From Micromonospora chokoriensis (GTDB lineage Bacteria > Actinomycetota > Actinomycetes > Mycobacteriales > Micromonosporaceae): a stretch of 64,000 nucleotides of DNA. How positions within the stretch are numbered: position 1 is the stretch's first letter; every line of letters starts with the position of its first letter. Below, one piece after another: positions 8,727-17,202 of this stretch. A program made the position numbers and the translations under genes. The stretch lies in the NCBI RefSeq assembly GCF_900091505.1, contig NZ_LT607409.1, forward strand, positions 3,534,001 to 3,598,000, given 5' to 3'. Below the pieces are notes generated by a model. It saw only the letters and a list, made by a program, of their open reading frames with translations, was not told where the DNA came from and did not search any database.

Positions 8727-10303
8727 TGGAGACTGACGTCATCATCGTGGGCGCCGGTCCGGCGGGCTTGATGTTGGCCGGGGAATTGCGCCTGGCCGGA
8801 GCCCAAACGGTGGTGCTGGAGCGCCACCCGCAGCCGCGAGACATCCCGAAGGCCAGCGGCCTCGGCGGGCGGATCCTGGATCTGCTGCGCCACCGGGGAA
8901 TTCTGGAGCGATTCGAGGAGGCCAGCAGCAATCCCCAGGTGGCCCCTCGATTTCCGTTCGGCACCATGCACCTGGACTTCACGCACCTGCCGGATCCGCC
9001 GATGCGGGCGATGCCGATTCCGCAGCGGGAGGTCGAGCGACTGCTCGAGGAACGCGCGCGGGAACTCGGCGCCGACGTCCGTCGCGGACACGACGTGGTC
9101 GGGGTGACCCAGAACGATGCCACGGTGACCGCGGACGTGCGTGGACCGAACGGGCCTGACCGGGTGACCGCTCGATACCTGGTCGGTTGCGACGGCGGGC
9201 GCAGCCGGATCCGCGACCTCGCGGGGATCGCGTTCCCCGGCGTGACCTACCCGGAGGTCAACAGGCTGGGCCAGGTCACCGTGCCCGACTCGGTGACGGT
9301 GCTCGACAACGGCGACATCGATGTCCCCGGGCTGGGCCGGATCCGCGCGGGATTCACCCGGACGGACCGCGGGGTGTTCGCGTTCGCGATCACCGCCGGC
9401 GTCCTGTTCATGCAGATCACCGAGGACGAAACCACCGAGTACGACGACGACGAACCGCTGACTCTGACCGAACTCGCGGAGAGCGCTCGCCGTGTGCTCG
9501 GCGCGGACTTCCCCCTGGGGGAACCGATCCGGCTCTCGCGCTACACGTTCAAGGATCGCCAGGCCGAACGCTACCGCCACGGGCGGATCATGCTGGCCGG
9601 CGACGCAGCCCATTTGTTCCCCGCCACCGGTACGGCACTCACCGTCGGCATGCTCGACACGGTCAACCTCGCCTGGAAGCTGGGCGCCGACATCCACGGC
9701 TGGGCGCCGGCCGGCCTGCTGGACACCTACCACGACGAGCGCCACCTCGCCGGCGCACGCGCACAGCTGCAGACCCGAGCCCAGGCGGCCATGAGGCGCG
9801 GACACGACCCGGCCGCCGAAGCGCTCCGGCAGGTCTTCCAGGAACTGATCGTCGACGAGCCGGCGCTGCGCCGGATGGGAGCACTCGTCGCCCATGCCGA
9901 CATCCGCTACCCGATGCCCGGCGCCGGCCACCACGCCTTGGCCGGCGCCTTCGCACCCGACCTCACCCTGCACACCGATCGGGGCATCACCAGCGTCGCG
10001 GAACTCATGCACACCGCGCGGCCCGTCCTGCTCGACCTTGCCGACCGCCGCGAGCTGCGCCAGATTGCCGGCGACTGGGTCGCTCGCGTCGACATCCGCA
10101 CCGCGAAGACCGACACCCGACCGGCAGACGCCCTCCTGATCCGCCCCGACGGGCACGTCGCCTGGGCCGCGACGCTCGACGAACCCACCGTCACCGCCGG
10201 GGCCACGTTGCGAGACGCGCTCTCCCGCTGGTTCGGCACACCGCCAATGAGCAGGGAAGTGCCGGCTGTCGAGTACGGCTGCTCGAACGGGACGGCGTCG
10301 TGA
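8726..10303 (+). CDS. Class A FAD-dependent monooxygenase (aromatic hydroxylase-like)
   Basis: About 525 aa; start ATG 8726 overlaps the ABC-F TGA (TGATG), and a GTG 3 nt earlier is possible. It has the FAD Rossmann motif DVIIVGAGPAGLMLAGEL, the DG motif YLVGCDGGRSRIRDLAG and the GD motif GRIMLAGDAAHLFPATG, then a C-terminal thioredoxin-like domain. The family includes rifampicin and tetracycline monooxygenases as well as polyketide hydroxylases. Coupling to an ABC-F gene and an exporter favours a drug-inactivating role, which is inference. Confidence 0.88.
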   Translation: METDVIIVGAGPAGLMLAGELRLAGAQTVVLERHPQPRDIPKASGLGGRILDLLRHRGILERFEEASSNPQVAPRFPFGTMHLDFTHLPDPPMRAMPIPQREVERLLEERARELGADVRRGHDVVGVTQNDATVTADVRGPNGPDRVTARYLVGCDGGRSRIRDLAGIAFPGVTYPEVNRLGQVTVPDSVTVLDNGDIDVPGLGRIRAGFTRTDRGVFAFAITAGVLFMQITEDETTEYDDDEPLTLTELAESARRVLGADFPLGEPIRLSRYTFKDRQAERYRHGRIMLAGDAAHLFPATGTALTVGMLDTVNLAWKLGADIHGWAPAGLLDTYHDERHLAGARAQLQTRAQAAMRRGHDPAAEALRQVFQELIVDEPALRRMGALVAHADIRYPMPGAGHHALAGAFAPDLTLHTDRGITSVAELMHTARPVLLDLADRRELRQIAGDWVARVDIRTAKTDTRPADALLIRPDGHVAWAATLDEPTVTAGATLRDALSRWFGTPPMSREVPAVEYGCSNGTAS

Positions 10304-10410
10304 AGGCGGTACGGACACCGAAGGTGCGGGGGACAACGGGGGACGCGGTTACAGACGCCGATCGATCTGTTCCACCCGGCACCGCGCGAGCGGGTCGAGG
10401 GGGGTGCCGG

Positions 10411-11694
10411 ATGACCGCAGACCTGCGGAGGTTGCCGGTCGGGTTCGGGCGGCTGTGGGCTGCACAGACGGTGTCCTCGCTCGGTGACGGGGTGTCGCAC
10501 GCCGCGCTGCCGCTGCTCGCGTTGATGGTGACGCGGGACCCGATGGCGCTCGCCGTCGTCACGGCCGCCGGGACACTGCCATGGCTGCTCTTCGGGGTGC
10601 TCGGCGGTGCGCTGGTGGACCGCTGGGACCGCCGACGCACGATGTGGGTCACGGACGCGGCGCGTGCGGTGCTGCTCGCGATACCGGCCGCAGCGGCCGC
10701 GTTCGACGTGCTGAGCATTCCGTTGCTCGCGGCCGTCGCCTTCCTGCTCGGCCTCGGCGGACTCTTCTTCGACACCGCCGCCAGCGCCTACCTGCCGGAT
10801 CTGCTCGGCCGCGACAGTGCACTCCTGGAGCGAGCCAACTCTCGCCTGCGCGGCGCGCAGACCGCCATGTCCGGCTTCGCGGGGCCACCCGCCGGGAGTG
10901 CTCTGCTCGCGCTCGGGCGCGCGGTTCCGCTGTTCGTCGACGCGGTGTCGTTCGCGCTCTCCGCACTGCTCGTACGGTCGCTGCCCGCCATGCCGCGGCC
11001 TGTGCCGGAGATCCGCGAGTCGCTGCTTCGGCAGGCGCGGGCCGGCGCCTCGTACGTCTTCCAGAACCGGTTGCTGCTCGGGCTCGCGCTCCGCCCGGCG
11101 GTCGGGAACATCGCCTTCCTCGCCGTGGGCACCGTCCTCGCACTCTTCGCGCACGACCGCCTCGGCATCGACACGTACGGCTTCGGCCTGCTCCTCACGG
11201 CGGAGGCCACCGGCGGCCTGCTCGGTGCGGGCATCGCCGCACACCTTGGCCGACGACTCGGCACCGGCACCGCGCTGACCTGTACAGCCGCCGTCGAAGG
11301 GTTTGCCATCCTGGGCCTGGCCGCCGCACCGAACCCGTACGTGGCCGGGCTCGCGCTCGCCGTCTGCGGGACCGGGATGGGCGCCACGATGGTGCTCGCA
11401 CCCTCCTTGCGGCAGGCGATCGTCCCCGCTCACCTGATTGGTCGGGTCACCTCCACCTCCCGCATGCTGGCCATGTGCGCCGCCCCGTTCGGGGCGTTCC
11501 TCGGCGGCTGGCTGGCCACCACCTTCGACGTACGCACGCCGCTCTACGCCGCCGGCGGTCTCCTCCTCGCCATGACCGCCGTCACGTCGACCATGACCAG
11601 CAACCGCCGGGTCGAGGCGGCGCTCCGTGGCTCTTCCGACCGGGAGAGCCAGACCCAGGACAGCCGCCCCGCCGACGCGGTCATCGCTGCCTGA
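10411..11694 (+). CDS. MFS drug exporter
   Basis: 427 aa from ATG 10411, preceded by GAGGGGGG. Twelve hydrophobic segments; the motif LGGALVDRWDRRRTMWV corresponds to the loop 2-3 signature of MFS (G-x3-D-R-x-x-R-R). It begins FGRLWAAQTVSSLGDGVSHA, typical of DHA3-type (MFS_3) macrolide or polyketide exporters. It sits 107 bp after the monooxygenase gene and 19 bp before the DUF2218-GNAT gene on the same strand, so one operon is likely. Confidence 0.85.
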   Translation: MTADLRRLPVGFGRLWAAQTVSSLGDGVSHAALPLLALMVTRDPMALAVVTAAGTLPWLLFGVLGGALVDRWDRRRTMWVTDAARAVLLAIPAAAAAFDVLSIPLLAAVAFLLGLGGLFFDTAASAYLPDLLGRDSALLERANSRLRGAQTAMSGFAGPPAGSALLALGRAVPLFVDAVSFALSALLVRSLPAMPRPVPEIRESLLRQARAGASYVFQNRLLLGLALRPAVGNIAFLAVGTVLALFAHDRLGIDTYGFGLLLTAEATGGLLGAGIAAHLGRRLGTGTALTCTAAVEGFAILGLAAAPNPYVAGLALAVCGTGMGATMVLAPSLRQAIVPAHLIGRVTSTSRMLAMCAAPFGAFLGGWLATTFDVRTPLYAAGGLLLAMTAVTSTMTSNRRVEAALRGSSDRESQTQDSRPADAVIAA

Positions 11695-11713
11695 ACTACC
11701 GGAAGGGCATCAG

Positions 11714-12493
11714 ATGCTCTACTCGACCGCACGCGTCGTCACCGACCGCCCCCACCGCTACCTCAAGCAACTGGTCTCACACATGGGGCGCACGGTGCCC
11801 ACCGAACTCGACCAGGAGCGCGGGTCCATCACCTTCAGCGTCGGCAGCTGCCTGCTCGTGGCCTCGACCGCCCACCTCGACTTGATAGTCAGAGCCGACG
11901 CGGCGGACGACATCGCGGCGGTGGCGGACACCATCACCCGCCACCTGCTGCGATTCGCGACCAGAGACCCGCTCACCGTCGACTGGCTGCCCCTGGTGCG
12001 ACCCGCCAGAACCGAGGACGACGCCGCTCTCCTCACCCTCAACCGTTCGGCGTGGACCGTCGGCTCGGAACTACCCTCCACCCACGCCGAGCAGCGAACG
12101 GCCTACTTTAACGAACGACGGAAGCCCGAGACGCACCTGGTCGCCGCGCTCGGCGGCCAGATCGTCGGCACCGTGAGCACCCACCGGAGGGTGCCGTTCC
12201 CGGAGGGGGCTCACGTTTTCGGCCTGTGGAATTTGATGGTGGCCGAGCAGGCCCGTCGCATGAGCATCGCTTCGGCTCTGCTCTCGGCCGCCGAACGGCT
12301 CGCCGGCTCACACGGTGCGAAGAAAATCGGACTGCGCGTCCTGGGGACCAACACCGGCGCCATCCGGCTCTACGAACAGCACGGTTACGCCGTCGAAGGC
12401 CGACACGCCGACGAGTTCCTGATCGACGGCACCTACGTCGACGACATCAGCCTGGGCAAGTGCCTGACGCCGTCCTCACGACAGAGCGTCTGA
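11714..12493 (+). CDS. DUF2218-GNAT fusion protein
   Basis: 259 aa from ATG 11714. The first about 90 residues (STARVVTDRPHRYLKQLVSH to FATRDPLTVDW) are a DUF2218 domain, which in actinobacteria usually stands alone near siderophore-type transport genes. From about residue 95 a GNAT acetyltransferase follows, with motif A at NLMVAEQARRMSIASALLSA and motif B at GAIRLYEQHGYAVEG. It closes the ABC-F/monooxygenase/MFS cassette. The fusion is visible; an antibiotic or siderophore-like substrate is a guess. Confidence 0.75.
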   Translation: MLYSTARVVTDRPHRYLKQLVSHMGRTVPTELDQERGSITFSVGSCLLVASTAHLDLIVRADAADDIAAVADTITRHLLRFATRDPLTVDWLPLVRPARTEDDAALLTLNRSAWTVGSELPSTHAEQRTAYFNERRKPETHLVAALGGQIVGTVSTHRRVPFPEGAHVFGLWNLMVAEQARRMSIASALLSAAERLAGSHGAKKIGLRVLGTNTGAIRLYEQHGYAVEGRHADEFLIDGTYVDDISLGKCLTPSSRQSV

Positions 12494-12589
12494 GGTAATG
12501 ACCAGACGCGCCAGCCGGGCGTTCTCCGCCCGTAGCCGCTCCACCTCCCGGCGAAGATCGACGAACTCGGCCACCGCATCCTCGCGCAT
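12476..12589 (-). CDS. Short coiled-coil peptide or fragment
   Basis: 37 codons from ATG 12589: MREDAVAEFVDLRREVERLR then AENARLARLV. The heptad pattern resembles the N-terminal coiled coil of several actinobacterial helicase, TOTE and transposase proteins, but nothing follows it. It overlaps the end of the DUF2218-GNAT gene by 18 nt on the other strand. Most likely a 5' fragment left by recombination. Confidence 0.3.
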   Translation of the reverse strand: MREDAVAEFVDLRREVERLRAENARLARLVITSDALS

Positions 12590-12796
12590 CGAACTCCGAG
12601 CACCCCGACGCCGGCCCACTATCCTCCACCGATGGCCTCGAAGGGGACCACCGTGCTGAAGGCGATGATTGAACTTGTGCGGTCGCGTGTACCGTGCCTC
12701 GTCGCAATAGGAATGGGCCCGATTCGCGGCGTCGAGAATCCTTACGGACCGCAACGCTTCCGCGTGTACCCAGATCATTGCGGTAGGGTGAGTTAT

Positions 12797-12872
12797 GCGG
12801 CAATCTATGGGCATGTGTACCCGATTGGTGCGCATGTGTCACGTACAAGAGTTCGAATCCCCCTCGGACACA
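12797..12872 (+). repeat. tRNA-3'-end-like repeat, copy 2 (candidate att site)
   Basis: 12851-12872 reads GTTCGAATCCCCCTCGGACACA, the T-arm and acceptor end of a tRNA. The 12815-12833 stem GTGTACC/GGTGCGC matches the stem of copy 1 (1230-1249) with G-T/G-C exchanges that keep pairing. The two copies are in the same orientation, 11.6 kb apart, and bracket the resistance cassette and integrase remnant. Confidence 0.5.
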
Positions 12873-12879
12873 TTATTTC

Positions 12880-12942
12880 CACACGAACTGTGATGGTTGT
12901 TCGTGTGTTGCGTGATCCCCGTCCCGTGGGGCGGGGATTTTT
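12880..12942 (+). terminator. Tandem hairpins with T-tract after tRNA-like repeat
   Basis: A perfect 9-bp stem CACACGAAC/GTTCGTGTG (12880-12888 with 12899-12907) is followed by ATCCCCGTCCC pairing with GGGGCGGGGAT (12915-12938) and a five-T run. The second hairpin is a canonical intrinsic terminator, placed as expected just after a stable-RNA gene. Confidence 0.7.
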
Positions 12943-13006
12943 GCTGTCGTGGCGAGGAAGCTCCCCGCCAGGGTGAGCGGGTAGATCGCGGTTCGGCTTC
13001 GATGGT

Positions 13007-13520
13007 CTACGCGTGGTGGTCACACACAATGATCATGTTGTTGGTGCGTAGGTAGGCGGCAAGCTTTCCGGGTCGGGGTTGCGCAGTGCGGGATGGCGAC
13101 GGTGTAGCCCGCGGTCGTGTCGGATGCGGTCGAGCAGGTGATCTCGCCGGATGTAGAGGATCGTCGGTTGGGCGGAGGTCCTGGGGCGGGTGCTCGGGTG
13201 TCCGTGGCGGCATCGGTAGCCGGTTCGGCTGTGTATACCAGTGGGAGTCCATGACGCGGCCGCACGCGCCGCAGCAGGTCACTCCGGCCAACACATAGCG
13301 GTGGGGGACGCCGTCGGTAGGGGTCGGTGCGCTGTGGATTGCCTGGACGGCGACGAAGTGTTCTTCGCTGACCAGCGGAGGGTGCGCGATCTCGCGGGAG
13401 ATGACCCAGCCGGTGGAGGCGGTCCACCGTTGGATCTCGTGGACCCGCTCAACCCGGGCGACACTGAGCGCCCTGCCCGGCCGGCGAAACGTGCAACCAC
13501 CGGAGCCCCCGGGCCGACCA
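13007..13520 (-). pseudogene. Serine recombinase C-terminal remnant
   Basis: Reading the minus strand from about 13500 gives WTASTGWVISREIAHPPLVS then EEHFVAVQAIHS, and YVLAGVTCCGACGRVMDSHW. These are the recombinase domain and the zinc beta-ribbon (C-x2-C) of large serine recombinases. After SHW the expected text (GYRCRHGH, then LYIRRDHLLDRIRHD) continues in a different frame, so there is at least one frameshift. The catalytic N-terminal domain is absent. Confidence 0.75.
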
Positions 13521-13529
13521 TGCGAGGCA

Positions 13530-13558
13530 TTGAAACATCACGATGACTCATATATAGT
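13530..13558 (+). promoter_or_regulatory. Sigma-70-type promoter of the secreted PA14 protein
   Basis: TTGAAA (13530-13535), a 17-bp spacer and TATAGT (13553-13558) form a near-consensus vegetative promoter, unusually AT-rich for this chromosome. The expected start site near 13565 falls at the edge of the LacI-type palindrome. Confidence 0.7.
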
Positions 13559-13566
13559 AACCCGAC

Positions 13567-13582
13567 GGGAAAGCGCTTTCCT
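13567..13582. promoter_or_regulatory. LacI-family operator palindrome
   Basis: GGGAAAGCGCTTTCCT has a perfect 14-bp palindromic core, GGAAAGCGCTTTCC, with the central CG of LacI/GalR-family operators. It sits just downstream of the -10 box, where binding would block initiation, implying sugar-responsive repression. No LacI gene is in the window. Confidence 0.7.
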
Positions 13583-13746
13583 AGACCGACTTTGGGAATG
13601 TCTCCGAAGCGTTAGCAACCTGCTCCGTGGAGAAGATGACGCGGCGGCGCGCGTCCTACCTGCGTCAGGCAACTACCTGATCCCACCCCTGTCATCCGGG
13701 CCGGCGTGTGCGCTGCTGCGCGGATGCGAGCGCGAGAAGGATTGTC

Positions 13747-16700
13747 ATGAGCTTTCAAGCCGTCCCAGAGGTCGCCCGCCGGCGGCGCCGGGCGCCAGTC
13801 CTCGTTCTGGGGCTGAGTGTATTGCTGCCATTTCTGTTGGTGCCTGGTCAGGCACACGCCGCGATCCCACCGCAGGATCCCGGGGTCACATTGCGCACCT
13901 ACAACCTCGGAATCGATCGGTCCGTACTCTGCACGCTCAAGCCCGGACAGACTCCCAACGTCGACAAGCTGATGCCGGTGATCGACTGGTCGACCCAGGC
14001 CGACTTCGGAGTTGCCGACAGGTTCCACACCCAGGTCATCGCGAACATCAACATCACCACGGCCGGCTCGTACGTGTTCCGGCTCACCAGCGACGATGGC
14101 TCCCGCTTGCGCATCGACAGAAGCACCGTCGTCGACAATGACGACGCGGACAGCACGTTCACGACGGTCATCGACCACGACGGCCTTCATGGCGCGTCGC
14201 CGAAAGACGGCACCATCGACCTGTCCGTCGGCTATCACAAGCTGCGCATCGAGCATTTCGATAACACCAGTGGGCAGGCGCTCAGACTCGAGTGGCGGCC
14301 ACCGGGATCCACACAGTTCTCGCTCGTGCCGACCACGGCGCTGAGCACCGAGGCCGGAGTGACCCGGGTGACCGCACCTGGCACCAAGGAATGCGTCGAG
14401 GGGGTGGACAGCCCGGGGGACGGGCTGCCACTGGACGCGGTGCATCCCAATTACACGCTGACCAATCTGCGTCCCAGCGGGTTCGAGCCAAAAGTCACCG
14501 GGATGGACTGGCTGCCCGACAACAGGCTGGCCATCACCACGTGGGGCGGCGACTACGGCACCACTACGCCGCTTGGCGAGGTCTATGTGCTGGGCAACGT
14601 CACCGGCACCACCTCTGCCGCGCAGGTGACGGTGAAGAGGATCGCCACAGGGTTGCAGGACCCCATGGGAATCAAATATGTGGACGGCAAACTGTACGTC
14701 GCGGAGCGCTACGGGCTGATCGAGATGACCGATGCCAACGGCGATGACATCATCGACAGCAGGCGAACGGTGGCGACCTGGCCGTTCGGCGGGACCTACC
14801 ACGAGTTCGCGATCGGCCTCCTGTACAAGGACGGCTACTTCTACCTCAACCTGTCGGTCCAGATCACTCCTGGCGGACGCTCCACCAAACCGCAGCTCGC
14901 CAACAATCGCGGCACCGCGATCAAAGTCAACAGGGCGACCGGACAGGTCGAGTACACGGCAAGCGGATTGCGTACCCCGAATGGCATAGGCTGGGGCCCC
15001 GAAGGCGGCATCTTCGTCACCGACAACCAGGGCGACTGGCTACCGGCCAACAAGCTGGTGCATCTCAAGCCGGGCCGGTTCTTCAACCACTACAACGATC
15101 CGGCCGGTCCGTTCGACTCGAACGCGGTCACACAGCCGGTCCTGTGGCTGCCGCACAACGAGATCGCGAACTCGCCGAGCACACCGCTCATGCTCACCCA
15201 AGGCCTGTTCGCCGGCCAGATGCTGTTCGGTGATGTCACCTATGGCGGAATCCAACGCGGGTATCTGGAGAAGGTCAACGGCGAGTACCAGGGTGCGGTC
15301 TTCCGCTTCACCCAGGGACTCGAGGCCGGCATCAGCCGGATCACCCTCGGCCCCGACGGTGCGATCTACGCGGGCGGCATCGGCGGTGGACAGGCCAGCA
15401 GCAACTGGCGTCAGCAGGGCAAGCTCACCTTCGGTCTGCAAAAACTCACCCCCAGCAGTAGCAACGCCTTCGACATCCTGGCGATGCGGGCGGTCGCCGG
15501 TGGCTTCGAACTCGAATACACCCAGCCGTTGTCGGCCGCAACGCTGAGCGCGCTGGCGTCGCGGTACGCCGTACGGCAATGGCGTTACACCCCGACCTCC
15601 AACTATGGCGGCCCGAAGGTCGACTTGGAAACACTGGGCGTCACTTCGGCCATCCCTTCGGCCGACGGCAAGAAAGTCACGTTGCGGATCAACGGCTTGA
15701 AGTCCGGGCGGGTGGTGTACGTGCACTCGCCGCGGCCGTTCAGTTCGGCTTCGGGGCAGTCCCTGTGGAGCACGGAGGCCTGGTACACGCTCAACTCTCT
15801 GCCCGGTGGCCCCTACGAAGCCGAGTATGCGGCGCTCAGCGGCGCGACCGCAGGGTCCGAACATTCCGGTTACAGCGGAACCGGTTACGCCGACTTCGCG
15901 GCAACCGCCAACACCGGCGCATACACCGAATGGACAGTCAACGCGCCGAGCGCGGGAACCTATTCGCTGGAATTCCGTTACGCCAACGGCGGAACCGTCG
16001 ACCGGCCTCTGGCCATCGCGGCCAACGGCACGACTGTCAGCCCAGCGCTTTCGTTCCCGCCGACGGGTGCCTGGAACACCTGGCGAACCGTATCGCTGAG
16101 CACAACGCTGCCGGCGGGGCAGAGCAAGATCCGTGCGACCACGACGGGTGCCAACGGCGCCAACCTCGACCACGTCGTCGTCGCTCCGGTATCTCGCATC
16201 CCCCTGTTCGACGGCACCGACCTGGCGGCATGGGAGAACACAAACGGCGGCCCTGCGACCTGGCCGGTGGCCGGCGGATCCATGGAATCGCTTGGCGGAA
16301 ACATCCGTACCAGAGCGAAATTCGGCGACTTCAAGCTGCACGGCGAGTGGCTGCAACCCGCCTACCCGCCTGAGGTCACCGGACAGGCCCGCGGCAACAG
16401 CGGATTCTATCTCCAGGAACGCTACGAGATTCAGGTGCTGGACTCCTACGGTGACACGACACTGGCCAACAACGAGGCCGGAGCCATCTACCTCAAGCGT
16501 GCTCCCGACCGGAACATGGCCACCGCGCCCAACACATGGCAGACGTTCGACATTACGTTCCGCGCGGCGCGGTTCAGCGCGACAGGCGCGAAACTCGAAG
16601 ACGCCAGGGTCACGGTGGTGTGGAACGGCGTTGTCGTCCACAACAACGTCGCCATCAACGGACCCACCGGAAACGGCCAGCCCGAAGGGCCGACGCCTGG

Positions 16701-16779
16701 CTCCATAGCCTTGCAAGACCACGGCGACCCCGGCGAGAATCCCCGCTTCCGCAACATCTGGATCGAACCGCTGAGTTGA
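13747..16779 (+). CDS. Secreted PA14 / beta-propeller / CBM / DUF1080 protein
   Basis: 1010 aa from ATG 13747 (AGAAGG upstream). Signal peptide with RRRRR, a hydrophobic core and an AHA cleavage site near residue 38. A PA14 domain follows (about 45-190; YVFRLTSDDGSRLRID), then a large sorbosone-dehydrogenase-like beta-propeller (about 200-560), a CBM35/6-like domain (about 665-800; YEAEYAALSGA) and a C-terminal DUF1080/3-keto-disaccharide hydrolase domain (about 800-1008; LFDGTDLAAWENT, SGFYLQERYEIQVLDSYG). It probably acts outside the cell on polysaccharide or glycoside. The promoter and LacI operator upstream indicate carbohydrate control. Confidence 0.85.
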   Translation: MSFQAVPEVARRRRRAPVLVLGLSVLLPFLLVPGQAHAAIPPQDPGVTLRTYNLGIDRSVLCTLKPGQTPNVDKLMPVIDWSTQADFGVADRFHTQVIANINITTAGSYVFRLTSDDGSRLRIDRSTVVDNDDADSTFTTVIDHDGLHGASPKDGTIDLSVGYHKLRIEHFDNTSGQALRLEWRPPGSTQFSLVPTTALSTEAGVTRVTAPGTKECVEGVDSPGDGLPLDAVHPNYTLTNLRPSGFEPKVTGMDWLPDNRLAITTWGGDYGTTTPLGEVYVLGNVTGTTSAAQVTVKRIATGLQDPMGIKYVDGKLYVAERYGLIEMTDANGDDIIDSRRTVATWPFGGTYHEFAIGLLYKDGYFYLNLSVQITPGGRSTKPQLANNRGTAIKVNRATGQVEYTASGLRTPNGIGWGPEGGIFVTDNQGDWLPANKLVHLKPGRFFNHYNDPAGPFDSNAVTQPVLWLPHNEIANSPSTPLMLTQGLFAGQMLFGDVTYGGIQRGYLEKVNGEYQGAVFRFTQGLEAGISRITLGPDGAIYAGGIGGGQASSNWRQQGKLTFGLQKLTPSSSNAFDILAMRAVAGGFELEYTQPLSAATLSALASRYAVRQWRYTPTSNYGGPKVDLETLGVTSAIPSADGKKVTLRINGLKSGRVVYVHSPRPFSSASGQSLWSTEAWYTLNSLPGGPYEAEYAALSGATAGSEHSGYSGTGYADFAATANTGAYTEWTVNAPSAGTYSLEFRYANGGTVDRPLAIAANGTTVSPALSFPPTGAWNTWRTVSLSTTLPAGQSKIRATTTGANGANLDHVVVAPVSRIPLFDGTDLAAWENTNGGPATWPVAGGSMESLGGNIRTRAKFGDFKLHGEWLQPAYPPEVTGQARGNSGFYLQERYEIQVLDSYGDTTLANNEAGAIYLKRAPDRNMATAPNTWQTFDITFRAARFSATGAKLEDARVTVVWNGVVVHNNVAINGPTGNGQPEGPTPGSIALQDHGDPGENPRFRNIWIEPLS

Positions 16780-16784
16780 CGCAC

Positions 16785-16825
16785 ACTCTGGTGTCGCCGC
16801 CGGTTCCGTGCGGCGGCACCAGAGT
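16785..16825 (+). terminator. Strong terminator hairpin after secreted protein
   Basis: ACTCTGGTGTCGCCGC (16785-16800) pairs with GCGGCGGCACCAGAGT (16810-16825), 16 pairs with a single G-T, loop of 9. It starts 6 nt after the stop codon; no T-run. Confidence 0.75.
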
Positions 16826-16849
16826 CCTGCGTGTCCGCCGGACCGGGCC

Positions 16850-17190
16850 ACGTTGTCGGAGTACGGGTCGGCGGCGGTGATGAGGTAGACGTCGCATTCG
16901 GTCGCCCGCTGGATCACATCGGCGAGGCCCGGGTGTTACCGGTCGTCAGGGTTCGGCGACCGCCGTAGTGGTACGAACCCGCCCGGGCGAGTTGCGCCGT
17001 GATCTTGGTGGCAACTCCTCGCCGGGGAAGAAACGCTTGCACACATCTGGCGCGGCGTCGATGTCGCTGACGCCGATCGACCGAGGTTACCGCGCCAAAC
17101 GATCGTCCAGCTGATGGAGCAAGTCGTCGATCGCGTCGCGGCGGCGATCGTCGCAGCAGCTCACAGCAGGACCTGCGCACCATTGCTAGA
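16850..17190. other. Gene-poor gap with a degraded minus-strand frame
   Basis: About 340 bp without an intact gene. On the minus strand, 16868-16935 reads HPGLADVIQRATECDVYLIT then AADPY, coding-like text directly preceded by a TAA, so it is a scrap of an unrecognised gene. Nothing else is evident. Confidence 0.4.
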
Positions 17191-17202
17191 CGAGGGCAGT
17201 TG

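Noticed and set aside
9187..10410. Long arginine-rich frame continuing into the MFS gene
   Set aside because: Upstream of ATG 10411 it is the +1 shadow of the monooxygenase gene (Arg/Pro/Gly-rich, no domain); only the MFS part is real.
15040..16917. Long minus-strand frame opposite the secreted protein
   Set aside because: Antisense shadow of a high-GC gene: no start signal, low-complexity composition, no recognisable motif.
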